A stretch of 64,000 nucleotides of DNA from Romanomermis culicivorax (lineage: Eukaryota; Nematoda; Enoplea; Mermithida; Mermithidae). This document shows, one piece after another, positions 44,215 to 53,670 of this stretch. The DNA lies in assembly GCA_963922205.1 (NCBI GenBank), contig CAWUHX010000509.1:29361-93360 (forward strand). Direction: 5' to 3'. Every line of letters begins with the position of its first letter. The stretch's first letter is position 1. Both the position numbers and the translations under genes were made by a program. The notes under the pieces are model-generated. The model was given only the letters and a program-made list of their open reading frames with translations. It was not told where the DNA came from and searched no databases.

Positions 44215-46596
44215 TCAGCTGCTATAGGCTATTACCCATTGGTCATCTTTAGTCCTCTGATAAAGTACTGCTCCCAGTGCAGTTCCACTGGCATCTGTTT
44301 GGAGAATGAACTCCGCAGTTCCATCCAAAACAGGATACCGTAGAAATGGCACTGAGGTGAGTGCTTTTTTCAGTCCCTCAAACGCTTGGCGATGTTCCTC
44401 TGTTGCCTGGAACTTCTTCTTTCCCGTAGCGGTAAGCTTATACAACGGTTCTGCAAGATTTGCAAGGTTTGGGATAAATTTCTTACACCATTGCAGTATC
44501 CCCAGAAATCGTTGCATACGCTTAATGCTATTGGGAAATTCGAATTCCGTAATAGCCTTCACTTTTTTCGGATCTGGTGAGATTCCATTTTCGTCCAGTA
44601 TGTGTCCAAGAAAATGAACACTTTTTGGAAGAAATTCGCACTTCTCCGGTTTAAGTGTTAGCTTTGCTTTCCGAAGATCTTGCAAGACCAACTCTAAATT
44701 CTCCAAATGTTCCTCATAAGTTTTGGAGAACACAATGATATCATCAATATAAACCAGGCAGATTCTCCAGACTAGACCATGCAACACTCTCTCCATCATT
44801 CTCTGAAACTCTGCAGGTGCATTTTTAAGTCCGAAAGGCATAACTTTGAACTGATATAGGCCTTCCTGACATATAAATGCAGTTTTCTCCTTGCTACTCT
44901 CCTCAAGTGGGACTTGCCAATATCCAGACTTTAGATCCAATGTGGTATAAAATTTGGCATTACCTAGACAATCCAAATAATCATCCATTCTAGGTATAGG
45001 GTACCTATCGTCCTTAGTTACCTCATTTATACCTCTGAAATCCACAACTGGTCTCGTGGAACCGTCCTTTTTCCCAACTAGGAAAAGTGGAGCAGCCCAC
45101 GGTGACCGGCTGGGTTCAATAACTCCTTTATCTAACATGTCTTGGACTTGAGCTCTAATCCCTGATCTTTGGTTAATGGGAGCTCTGTAATAATGTTTTG
45201 CCACTGGCATTGCATTACCAGTATCAATTTTGCACGTAAGATACGGTGTTGTAGTTAAGGGATCATTGGGTAAGCTGAAGACATCCCTGTATTTAGACAG
45301 TTTTGCTACAGCTGTTTCCTTTAATTCCTCATTGATATCAGCCTTGGAGATCATTTTATATAGCGCTTCCCTAAATGCCAATGCATCATGCACGGACATT
45401 CTGGGAGTGGCATTAAAATTATCTTCAACACTAAATATCCCACAACTCGTACTTTGTACATCTGATACTCCTGAATTTTCTTGTAATATTGAGTCACAGT
45501 AGCCTACAACCTGATTAGGTTGCAATTGGCATCCGGAACCCGTATTATTCGAAATCATCAGAACAAAGTCTTCCCATTTACCATCAACCAGTGTGCTATC
45601 AACTCTGAATTTCCTTTCTTCTTTATTTCCATCTATGACCAAACAATTGAGATCTGTTTTAGACGATCGTTCCCATAACCTTGCCTTAATAAGCACATCA
45701 GTTCCGTGTGGTACGTATACTTTCGTACATGATACCACTGGAACCACTATACCTAATTGGCAGATCCTGGGGTATTGATCCTCTTCAGGACTTGAATGTA
45801 CTATAGGTGCTTCCCCTATACAATCAATAGCTTGTATATGACTCGCGTGATCTTTAAGTACAACACTTATAGCTTTCTCAACTCCATTAAGTTTCATGAT
45901 ACCTTTACCAAAATCTATCATTGCTCCAACATCCGGATGTGCTAAGAAATCCGTTCCAATTATGAGATTTTCCTCCGCATTAGGAATGATTATGGCTTTC
46001 ACCAAGAAAACTCCAAATTCACAATGCATCTTGAACTGTATGTAACCATGTGCATGTACTACTGCACCATCAGCAACAGTGACTTTTAGTATCTCAGGAT
46101 ATCCGGTATATTCTTCATCAAAAGCTTCCTTAAGAAACCATGAAGACATCACTGAACACTGAGCACCAGTATCCACTAAAGCCTTGGTGTTAGTATTACA
46201 TATGGTCACATTAATGTGAAATGGGAGAGTTCGAGGAAATTTAGAAAACCTTAATCGTTCCTCCTGATTAGGAATTATCCCATGCTTGAACGCTTTCGTA
46301 ACTTTTGAATAATCTTCTTTCATCATGGCACACTTCAATACTCCAGGCCATTTCATCTCACTAACACCTTGACCCGTAGTGACAATGCTATTAACACTTC
46401 CAGCAGATCCCAACTCTGTCTGACTGGACGTGGATGGTTGACTACTGGAAATGGCTTGCACACTTGGGCTAGGGTTACTGATTTGAACCTGACCTTGAGG
46501 GGGAGCTGTGATCAGGGGCTGGCAGTTGTGGTGCCATATAGAGCTGGTCATTCCGCAATCTATTCTGGTAATCCATGAATCGTTGATAAGTATCAT
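44215..46596 (-). CDS. Pol, first part: protease, reverse transcriptase, start of RNase H; ends at an in-frame TGA
   Basis: Overlaps the end of gag by about 120 bp in the +1 frame, so expression by ribosomal frameshifting is likely and the listed start is only the start of the open frame. The retropepsin DTGA is at residues 142-145. RT motifs follow: SPWAAPLFLVGKKDG, VVDFRGINEVT, LDLKSGYWQV, MPFGLKNAPAEFQ, the catalytic Y-I-D-D at 616-619 (44751-44740), and FLGHILDENG. RNase H begins with LQTDAS near 770. The frame stops at TGA 44217-44215 inside RNase H and stays open in the same frame beyond. At this place the family usually has Arg, so a CGA to TGA change at a CpG is a simple explanation. 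Confidence 0.9.
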   Translation of the reverse strand: MILINDSWITRIDCGMTSSIWHHNCQPLITAPPQGQVQISNPSPSVQAISSSQPSTSSQTELGSAGSVNSIVTTGQGVSEMKWPGVLKCAMMKEDYSKVTKAFKHGIIPNQEERLRFSKFPRTLPFHINVTICNTNTKALVDTGAQCSVMSSWFLKEAFDEEYTGYPEILKVTVADGAVVHAHGYIQFKMHCEFGVFLVKAIIIPNAEENLIIGTDFLAHPDVGAMIDFGKGIMKLNGVEKAISVVLKDHASHIQAIDCIGEAPIVHSSPEEDQYPRICQLGIVVPVVSCTKVYVPHGTDVLIKARLWERSSKTDLNCLVIDGNKEERKFRVDSTLVDGKWEDFVLMISNNTGSGCQLQPNQVVGYCDSILQENSGVSDVQSTSCGIFSVEDNFNATPRMSVHDALAFREALYKMISKADINEELKETAVAKLSKYRDVFSLPNDPLTTTPYLTCKIDTGNAMPVAKHYYRAPINQRSGIRAQVQDMLDKGVIEPSRSPWAAPLFLVGKKDGSTRPVVDFRGINEVTKDDRYPIPRMDDYLDCLGNAKFYTTLDLKSGYWQVPLEESSKEKTAFICQEGLYQFKVMPFGLKNAPAEFQRMMERVLHGLVWRICLVYIDDIIVFSKTYEEHLENLELVLQDLRKAKLTLKPEKCEFLPKSVHFLGHILDENGISPDPKKVKAITEFEFPNSIKRMQRFLGILQWCKKFIPNLANLAEPLYKLTATGKKKFQATEEHRQAFEGLKKALTSVPFLRYPVLDGTAEFILQTDASGTALGAVLYQRTKDDQWVIAYSS

Positions 46597-48724
46597 AATT
46601 CATGGTATCACCATAATAACCTACGGCATGAGCACCTCTACTGCTCCCGCCAACATATCCTCCTCTAAAGCCTCCAAACTGTTGCCTGAAACCTCTGTTT
46701 CCACCATATCGATTATCCCAATTACATCCTTGTGCATTTTTCCATTGAAGGGTTTTACATTCGGACGTGTCATGAGAATTATTTCTATGGTATCGACAAT
46801 ATGGTTTCCTGAACTCGTTTCCACCAGGTTTTTGGGGTTTGCCCTTATTAACTTTGGCAGAAATTTCATTCAATTTAGCATCAGTTTTTTGGCTTATCTC
46901 CTGATAACACTGAGCCAACTTTGCAATCTCCTGTGATAACTTTGCTAGAACAGAATCACTGCTAGGTTCCTCAGGCTCTTTTCCCTTTTGGGGAGTAGTA
47001 GCCATTTGAGTCCCCTGTGAGTTATTCTCTTCTATAGAAGTATCAGAATCCTTCTTTTCTGACACTAGGATCGGGGCTTGCTTCTCTCTCCTTGCTTGCT
47101 GTCGCATAGCTTTATTTTGAAACTGCCTTTGTGGGGCATTGCCAAATTTATTTCTACCGACATAAGCCACTTCAGCTTGCCCTTCACCCATCGTCACCTC
47201 ATTTATCACAATTGGAGATTCCGGAGTTCCTCTCTTTTTATAAGCAGCTGTGTTCCGCTTATCAATCTTGTGCACATCCTCTGCTAAATCGTGCCATGTT
47301 TCATACTTGTCTCTTTGATCTAGCAACTCCATCTGATACTCTTCAGATGCTTTATACAAAAAGGTATCAATTATGAAACGATCTCTGAACTCTTCGGTCT
47401 TATTAGGATATAATCTATCTACTAGCACACTAATTCTCTTGAGGAATTTCACTGGAGTTTCATCAAATTCCTGCTTTATGTTCATCAGCTCCCTTGTTTG
47501 CATACCGCCATTTGAATCCAGAGCTTGCACTTTGAGCAACTTTCTTCGGGCTTTTTCGTAACTTTTGAACCTTTTGGCAGTAGCTTTCGGTACACCATTA
47601 GAAAGCACTCGTAAGGCAGCCAGCTTCATTTTATCAGTAGTTTCTGAAGTAAATTCTGCCTCTAAATCATTTAGGAAGCTGAGAACTTGTGTCTCAGTCA
47701 TGTCATCGAGGAGTAGCTTTGGCTTTACAGCCTTCACTATATCTGACACAGTAGGCTCCAATCCATCCACTGAGGAGTCATCAGAATCTGATGAATTTCC
47801 TTGTGTGGACTTTTTGGATCGTTTGTGCTTCGACGTAGTATGTTTGCTTTCCTTATGACTACCTGCTGCTTCCTCATCAGCCTCTTGGAAAAATTGAGCA
47901 ACTATATCACTTGCTTGTTCTCGAACAGCAAGCGGTTCAGTTACCCGTTTTTCCGTAGAAACCTTTGATTTCACAGCAGGTTTGACTGTGAACTTTTGCT
48001 CTGACTTATCTGCTTCCATCTGCCGTAACCTTTGGTCATTGGCAATACAGGTTGCAGACGTCGTTGGCAAAGTTCTACACATATCCTGAGTTTGCAATGG
48101 TCTGTCTGTAGTCATACTCACTCGGATATCCCTTTCCTTTTGATCCAGGACGAATCTTTCCAATAGTCCTTGGACTCCGACCATCGAATCGGCCATTTTA
48201 TCAATTTTGACGTTTAGTCGTCGAATTTCGTCGTCCTTTTGACTCATTTCAAAACGTAAATCGTCCAGTGGATCATGATGGTAATCGTCCCGAATAATAT
48301 TATCCATATTTTCGTTAACGTATTCGCGATGATACGTATCAAATCGTTGTCGAGGTCGTCGAAAACGTTCCTCTCTAAATTGATCAAATGGATCAATATG
48401 ATCCTCAGCCAATTTCGGCCTTCTATCAATAGGCGCTAATAATTGAGCGTCTCTATCGTCGGCAGTCAATAGTTCCTTTGCGGTGGCCATATTATTGATA
48501 TTATTGCTGGCCATTATAGGCGCTACGGAAGTGGGAGCGCTTACTGGGTCCAATTTTACCTCAGCCCGCTGGCTTATGGCACTTGAGTCAGAGCCTTTCC
48601 GCTTGCTCGTAGTATTAGATACCACGGGCAGTGGGAAAGATTTATCCGACTCATCATGCCTTACACCAGGCGGAGTCCTCGGCAAAGTCGTACCAGAGGC
48701 TAAATCCTCAGTATTTTTGGACAT
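46475..48724 (-). CDS. Gag of the gypsy element
   Basis: The frame is open from the LTR edge (48817), but the first ATG is at 48724, giving about 750 residues. The N-terminal third is charged with a possible coiled coil (EMSQKDDEIRRLNVKIDKMAD). A capsid-like helical region lies in the middle (about residues 325-490, including RFIIDTFLYKASEEYQMELLD), then a Q/K-rich linker. Next is a zinc knuckle of variant form C-x2-H-x4-H-x4-C (CRYHRNNSHDTSEC) instead of CCHC, and a Gly/Tyr-rich tail (FRQQFGGFRGGYVGG). Gag assembles particles and packages RNA. No stop or frameshift interrupts it. Pol follows in the +1 frame. Confidence 0.88.
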   Translation of the reverse strand: MSKNTEDLASGTTLPRTPPGVRHDESDKSFPLPVVSNTTSKRKGSDSSAISQRAEVKLDPVSAPTSVAPIMASNNINNMATAKELLTADDRDAQLLAPIDRRPKLAEDHIDPFDQFREERFRRPRQRFDTYHREYVNENMDNIIRDDYHHDPLDDLRFEMSQKDDEIRRLNVKIDKMADSMVGVQGLLERFVLDQKERDIRVSMTTDRPLQTQDMCRTLPTTSATCIANDQRLRQMEADKSEQKFTVKPAVKSKVSTEKRVTEPLAVREQASDIVAQFFQEADEEAAGSHKESKHTTSKHKRSKKSTQGNSSDSDDSSVDGLEPTVSDIVKAVKPKLLLDDMTETQVLSFLNDLEAEFTSETTDKMKLAALRVLSNGVPKATAKRFKSYEKARRKLLKVQALDSNGGMQTRELMNIKQEFDETPVKFLKRISVLVDRLYPNKTEEFRDRFIIDTFLYKASEEYQMELLDQRDKYETWHDLAEDVHKIDKRNTAAYKKRGTPESPIVINEVTMGEGQAEVAYVGRNKFGNAPQRQFQNKAMRQQARREKQAPILVSEKKDSDTSIEENNSQGTQMATTPQKGKEPEEPSSDSVLAKLSQEIAKLAQCYQEISQKTDAKLNEISAKVNKGKPQKPGGNEFRKPYCRYHRNNSHDTSECKTLQWKNAQGCNWDNRYGGNRGFRQQFGGFRGGYVGGSSRGAHAVGYYGDTMNYDTYQRFMDYQNRLRNDQLYMAPQLPAPDHSSPSRSGSNQ

Positions 48725-48818
48725 TTTGAGCCCTAAGTCTTTGTAAAAACCTTTAGGTTTTGTGACACCTCGAGTGACTCTGCGCTCTTCCGTATTGCAA
48801 GTGTCAGAAGCCACCACT

Positions 48819-49415
48819 TGTTATGTTTACTTCTCTGCTTAGATCCGAAGATGTCAGCAATATAACTCAAGTCCTATCGGCTTGTACTCAATCAACTACT
48901 GTAGGTCACTCAAAGGAGCTTCCTATTAGCAATCAACTGAACACAGTGCAACAGTCCTTAAGCAGAAATAAACACAACCTTCAGTCACTAATAAGTAACT
49001 GGAAACTCTAACTCTTGCAATCGAAGGGCACTCAGGGTCTCCCCAGATGCCTCCTAAAGGTTCACACAAATACACAGAACTCACTTCAATAATATCCAAA
49101 AGGACTGGGGCTTCACCTTGGCTTGGCTCCCGTGTAAGACGACTCCCTCCAACCGCTCAATGCGCGAGTAATAATAATAGTATAAATAATAAATAATTAT
49201 TATAATAATATTATGCAAATATGGTGTGGGGCTGTCAGCGTCGGCCTTTACTAGGCGAAACAGTACAATATAATTTATAACGGACGCGACTCGCCCGAAA
49301 CACACCAAAGTACGAGAATGATAAACATTGCTCTTTTTGGTCGAATCGTAACTTTGTCGATTCACCAATTTTGCATAGATGTGGGATTGCTACTGCCGTA
49401 AGCACATCCCCAACA
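48819..49415 (-). repeat. 5' LTR of the gypsy element (597 bp)
   Basis: Partner of 35406-36014, TGTT...AACA ends. As the upstream LTR on the minus strand it should hold the element promoter; I could not place a TATA box securely. Confidence 0.92.
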
Positions 49416-51394
49416 CGAAAAAGTGCTGAAACCCCCCTCCCAGGCGTCGGAGCTCCGTTACATGTATGGTTGGGTGATGTTGGGTTCATGGTTGGCCAAG
49501 TTGGGGGGGGGTCCCCTAACCCCCCAAGTACAGGTATGATTACGATTATATGATTTATGAACACAAAATTTAAATCGAATTTTTGAGATATATGATCATT
49601 TTTGAGATATGATTCAAAAAGCTCAAAAACACTTGAATAAAGCGTTTATAAACATTTTCAAGCGAAACACAAGGATTTTAAGACGAAAAAAAATTTTCCA
49701 CGTGTGGAAAAAAAATTTGACCCCTTTCCACATTTGTGGAGAAAAGTTCGTCGAAAAAAACAGTGCATCGAATCACTGTTTTTTCCCCGGGGTCTTTTCC
49801 CTAAATGGGGACGGGGGTCAAAATTTTTTTCCCGATTTTCCCGGAGTGGTTTTTTCGCTTAAAAATGCTCACAGACACTTAATTTTAGTGGTTTTTTAGC
49901 TTTTTTAGCTTTTTAGCCGTTCAATCATTAAAACTGAGGAAAAAATTGAAATTTTCGAGTTTGAAGTCCAATCTATACAAGCATTTTCGGACAATTTTTG
50001 ATTTTTTTAAAGTTTTCGTTATTTTTAATGGAAGCTAAGTCGTTTATGAAGATCAAATATTCTAGAACGCTGGATTATGAATCTAATTTTTATTTCATGG
50101 TCCAATTTTCAAGTCATTTCAATCATTTTACATAACTCGAGCAAAGTCGTATTTAAAACATGCAACGAAAATTCAATAATCAAGCAAACAATCAAAAATT
50201 CGGATTCTTGAACCAGCAAGAGCTTTTTTCATAGTTCCCTACTGATGTTTTTTTAATCCTTTTTTGAATGCAAAAAGTTTATGTTCACAAAATTCGGAAA
50301 TTTTTGCAGACGACGAAGAGATTGTGAAAATAAGCCAAACAAATCATGATTTTAGTTCGATAATACTTGAACGCAACACCACAATTTCAGAAACCACTTT
50401 CTAGAAAAAGAGATAATACACAGTTTAGGTGTCAACTAAAGAGAAGTAGATACTCTAAGGATCGAGTCTTAGCCGGATTATAGCAATTAATGATTGGGAC
50501 AATCAAAGGGTTCGTTTGACCTCTAAAATACACCAAAATGCATCTTTTCGACCTCAATTCCCCCAGAAAATTTTTTGCTATTTGGCGAAAGAGTCCAAAA
50601 TGTTATCGCATTTTCTAGATTTTTTCGTTGAAAACACCGATTTGGCGACAAAAAGAAACTGTGCGCCGAAAAGTAGAGCAAATTCCAATCGATTAGTTCA
50701 ATTTTAATTTTTTTCTCAATGTTGCGAAGATTTTTTCAGCGTTTTAGAGTGTAAAAAGCCGGAAAAAGCACCGGGGCAGCTGCCCCGGCTGAAATGTCTG
50801 CCCCGGGACAATAATGATTCAAATATATCTGCAGCCGGCCACCTCATGAAAAGCCAACTGTAAAAGATGTTGGCGTGCTCATTTCTTACGTTTCTGACCA
50901 TTTTTTGTTTAAAAATAATCATTTTCCTGATCGATTATAAACTTGTAATTCTGAAATATATTCAAGAAATTTCTAATTTTTTTATATCCGTCATATCGTC
51001 ACAAACTCGCCGTCATTCATCCTTTTTCACAATCTAGCCTAGCCTAATGAAGTGATTAAACTTTTTATAAAAAGGCAACATGCAGCCAACCCCATAGGGA
51101 TGGGTAGGGGGGTATTACTCCTACCTAAAGTCCTAAAAATTCATCACTGGGTACCTAATTTTGAGGTAAAATGAAATGTTTAGTGGACATTTAGCTATAT
51201 TACCCCGCAAATTTGCAAATTTACCCCTACCTGAAAATTTTGAATTGGGGACCTCTCGCAACATGGATGAATTTTGCCGTTCAATGTGATCATGTCCCTG
51301 CTCAGTACAACATACTTACAAATGTTTTCCGATTTTAGAACTTGCTTTTCTTATGCTTTTTGCTTTATACTTCTACAATTTTTTCGGTTTGTAG
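49416..51394. other. Non-coding repeats upstream of eIF6
   Basis: 49416-49540 is a G-rich repeat copy ending GTACAGGTATG. 49610-50000 is related to the CAAGTGTTTTTGAGC family. An 18-bp palindrome CCGGGGCAGCTGCCCCGG is at 50771-50788. 51060-51260 is G/C-run-rich. No gene is seen, and I could not place a eIF6 promoter. Confidence 0.5.
51380..51394 (+). promoter_or_regulatory. 3' splice site 16 nt before the eIF6 ATG
   Basis: TTTTTTCGGTTTGTAG ending at 51394, then 16 nt to the ATG. It could be a trans-splice acceptor for a spliced leader, or the end of a 5'UTR intron. Confidence 0.5.
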
Positions 51395-51410
51395 TCAATC
51401 AATATTCGAA

Positions 51411-53369
51411 ATGGCTTTTCGTGCCCAGTTTGAGAAGAATAATGAAATAGGAGTATTCGCGAAATTAACTAACGCTTATTGCTTGGTCGGAATTGGTGGT
51501 TCGGAGAATTTTTACAGGTTAGATTTTCCCAACGAAAGAATTGTTCTTTAATTCTTGCATTATTCACTAACGAGTAAAAATTTTGCAGTGTATTCGAAGG
51601 AGAGCTAGAAAATACTATTCCAGTTGTACATACACAAATCAGCGGCTGTAGAATAGTAGGCCGACTAACCGTTGGTAAATTTTTAAATGGTTGACCCGAG
51701 GCAGTTTTCTTGCGAAAAATATCACTTTCAGGTAACAGGCATGGTCTCTTGGTACCAGTTGGCACGACTGACCAGGAATTACAACATTTGAGAAACTCCA
51801 TTCCAGAGAGCGTTAAAATCAGGCGAGTAGAAGAAAGATTATCTGCATTAGGAAACGTTATCGCTTGTAACGACTACGTTGCTATAGTTCACCCAGATTT
51901 GGATAAGGTAATAATATATTAAATCTTACTTGTCGCTGATACTAATTTACTGGTCGAGCTCCGTCGCAAATTTGGAAAGCAAAATTTTAATTTTCGAAAC
52001 TCACACTCTGGCGAAAAGCCTAATGGAACATCCTTTCAATAGAATTTTGAAATGAAATCTATCGGAAGAAGTGCCATAGGAACTCGCCTATAAATCGTGG
52101 ACCATGTGGCTAGCCATTGGGCAATCCAAGGCCTGTAGCCAGGGGGCTGAAACATTTTTTTCACTAAATTTAGTGTAAAATTGGCATTTCTGACTTGACT
52201 TTTTCTTGTAGAAGAAACCAAAGGTTTTTGTGCCTTTTTTAACAAGCCTCAAGAACGTCTATTTTCTCTGCGCTTCGCGACATGAGTATATTTTTTACGG
52301 TTTTTAAGGACAAAAATTAAATTTTTCGAACTGTTTTTCAGATTTTTTGGCGGGGAAAATTTATCATCTTTTTCAAGGACCTCATAAAAATTCTGGGGAA
52401 TCAGTGACCCCGGGACCCGAAAACGTCGCCGGACCTTCCTCAGACCTCGTGACTCTTACATGTATATCTCAGTGAAACCGTCTATTTCCAGGAAACGGAA
52501 GAGATTTTGGCGGACGTGCTAAAAGTAGAGGTTTTCCGGCATACGATAGCAGAAAATGTTCTCGTTGGAACGTATTGCGCCTTATCCAATCAAGGAGGAC
52601 TTGTAGATTTTTCTCTTGTTCTTCATACTTGAACTTGAACAAATGTACTTTTTTCTCTTTTCGAGGTTCATCCGAAGACGAGTATTGAAGATCAAAATGA
52701 ATTATCATCTTTACTTCAGATTCCTATTGTTGTGAGTATTGATACCTTTCCTTATACGTGAAAAATGTGCTGACTTCTGGTGTTCATCAGTCCCGATAAA
52801 TTCATGTGAAATTCTAAAAATTTTAGGAGTATAAAGTTCAAATATTCGTGAATAAATGAAGCAAGTAATCAAAAACTTGAATCAGCCGATAAGCAAGAGT
52901 TTCGCCATCAACCAGCATTGTTTTTCCTGATGCTGCACCTTTGTAAAATGCTTGAACTTGACTTGACGCAGTGTTGCGATTGTTAATCTTTTTGAAATTG
53001 ATTTTGATTATCCTCAGCTGATTAATGAGTAAATATTTCAAGCTTTCCTTCCTTAACGTATGCGTATTGGAGAATCCTTTGATTACGCATAATCAGATTT
53101 CAAGGATTTTACCTTTCTAGGCTGGTACTGTAAACAGAGGCAGTAACTTAATAGCCGCCGGTCTATGTGTCAACGATTGGTGCGCGTTTTGCGGTCTTGA
53201 TACGACTAGTACAGAAATATCAGTCATCGAAAATATTTTTAAAATCGGTGATCATCAGCCTTCAAATATCACAAATCAAATGCGCGATTCTCTGCTTGAT
53301 AGGTTTGTTGGAGTAACAAAGAATGTTTTTTACTGTATTACATACTCTGACTTTTTTAGCTTGACGTGA
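51411..53369 (+). CDS. EIF6: Eukaryotic translation initiation factor 6, 7 exons, complete
   Basis: Exons 51411-51517, 51589-51674, 51732-51907, 52492-52602, 52666-52731, 53121-53302 and 53360-53369 give 245 residues, the length of human eIF6. All introns are GT/AG and phases agree. Diagnostic stretches are [67 protein letters not shown] and [15 protein letters not shown], ending DSLT before TGA. eIF6 binds the 60S ribosomal subunit, is needed for its biogenesis in the nucleolus and cytoplasm, and blocks joining to 40S until released. The last exon codes only the final residues after a split Ser codon. An intron-type acceptor lies 16 nt before the ATG. AATAAA at 53460-53465 is a likely polyadenylation signal. 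The downstream gene VPS72 begins 302 bp after the stop. Confidence 0.97.
52020..52460. repeat. Dispersed repeat in eIF6 intron 3
   Basis: CCATGTGGCTAGCCATTGGGC and the following block resemble, in reverse orientation, 58480-58530 and 63000-63050; the end CTTACATGTAT matches other copies. Non-coding. Confidence 0.5.
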
Positions 53370-53459
53370 AGAATTTACGGGTTTGTAATGTGATTTGACT
53401 GTAAATTGCCGGATGATATGATTTTGGTCATAGATTTCTATGCCCTAAAGAAACGCAAG

Positions 53460-53465
53460 AATAAA
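53460..53465 (+). terminator. Polyadenylation signal AATAAA of eIF6
   Basis: AATAAA 91 nt after the eIF6 stop and before the VPS72 start; the only good signal in the 302-bp spacer. Confidence 0.55.
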
Positions 53466-53670
53466 AGATTGCCAAAATGCTATGGTTTATAGTGCATAAT
53501 GTCCCAGGAAAAATTGTTTAAAGAATAAGCGAAAGCTATCTTTATTGATGCCTTAAAATTTTTTGGTTTTCTTTCTTGAAGCGTTTTATTCATGGTTTCC
53601 GTATCAAATTATTTTGCTTCGTTGATATTGATTTCAGTCTCCAATGTTGTTTTAGAATTGTGATATTGGA

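Larger units (their letters stand above)
35406..49415 (-). mobile_element. 14.0-kb Ty3/gypsy LTR retrotransposon with a third ORF encoding an exonuclease-like protein
   Basis: LTRs of 597 bp (48819-49415, 5') and 609 bp (35406-36014, 3') flank gag, pol and a 1334-codon ORF3 in the env position, all on the minus strand. Both LTRs have TGTT...AACA ends. Pol order PR-RT-RH-IN and a GPY/F-type integrase end mark Ty3/gypsy. Next to the 5' LTR the minus strand reads AGTGGTGGCTTCTGACAC; a TGG two bases in fits a primer-binding site, but I cannot assign the tRNA. The purine tract before the 3' LTR is short (AAGGGA). The LTR copies differ noticeably in one internal segment. No target duplication is visible. 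Apart from one TGA in pol, the coding frames are open. Confidence 0.92.

Noticed and set aside
48823..49011. 62-codon plus-strand ORF conserved in both LTRs (also within 35368-35598)
   Set aside because: Its conservation follows from LTR duplication. It is antisense to the element, short and without recognisable features.
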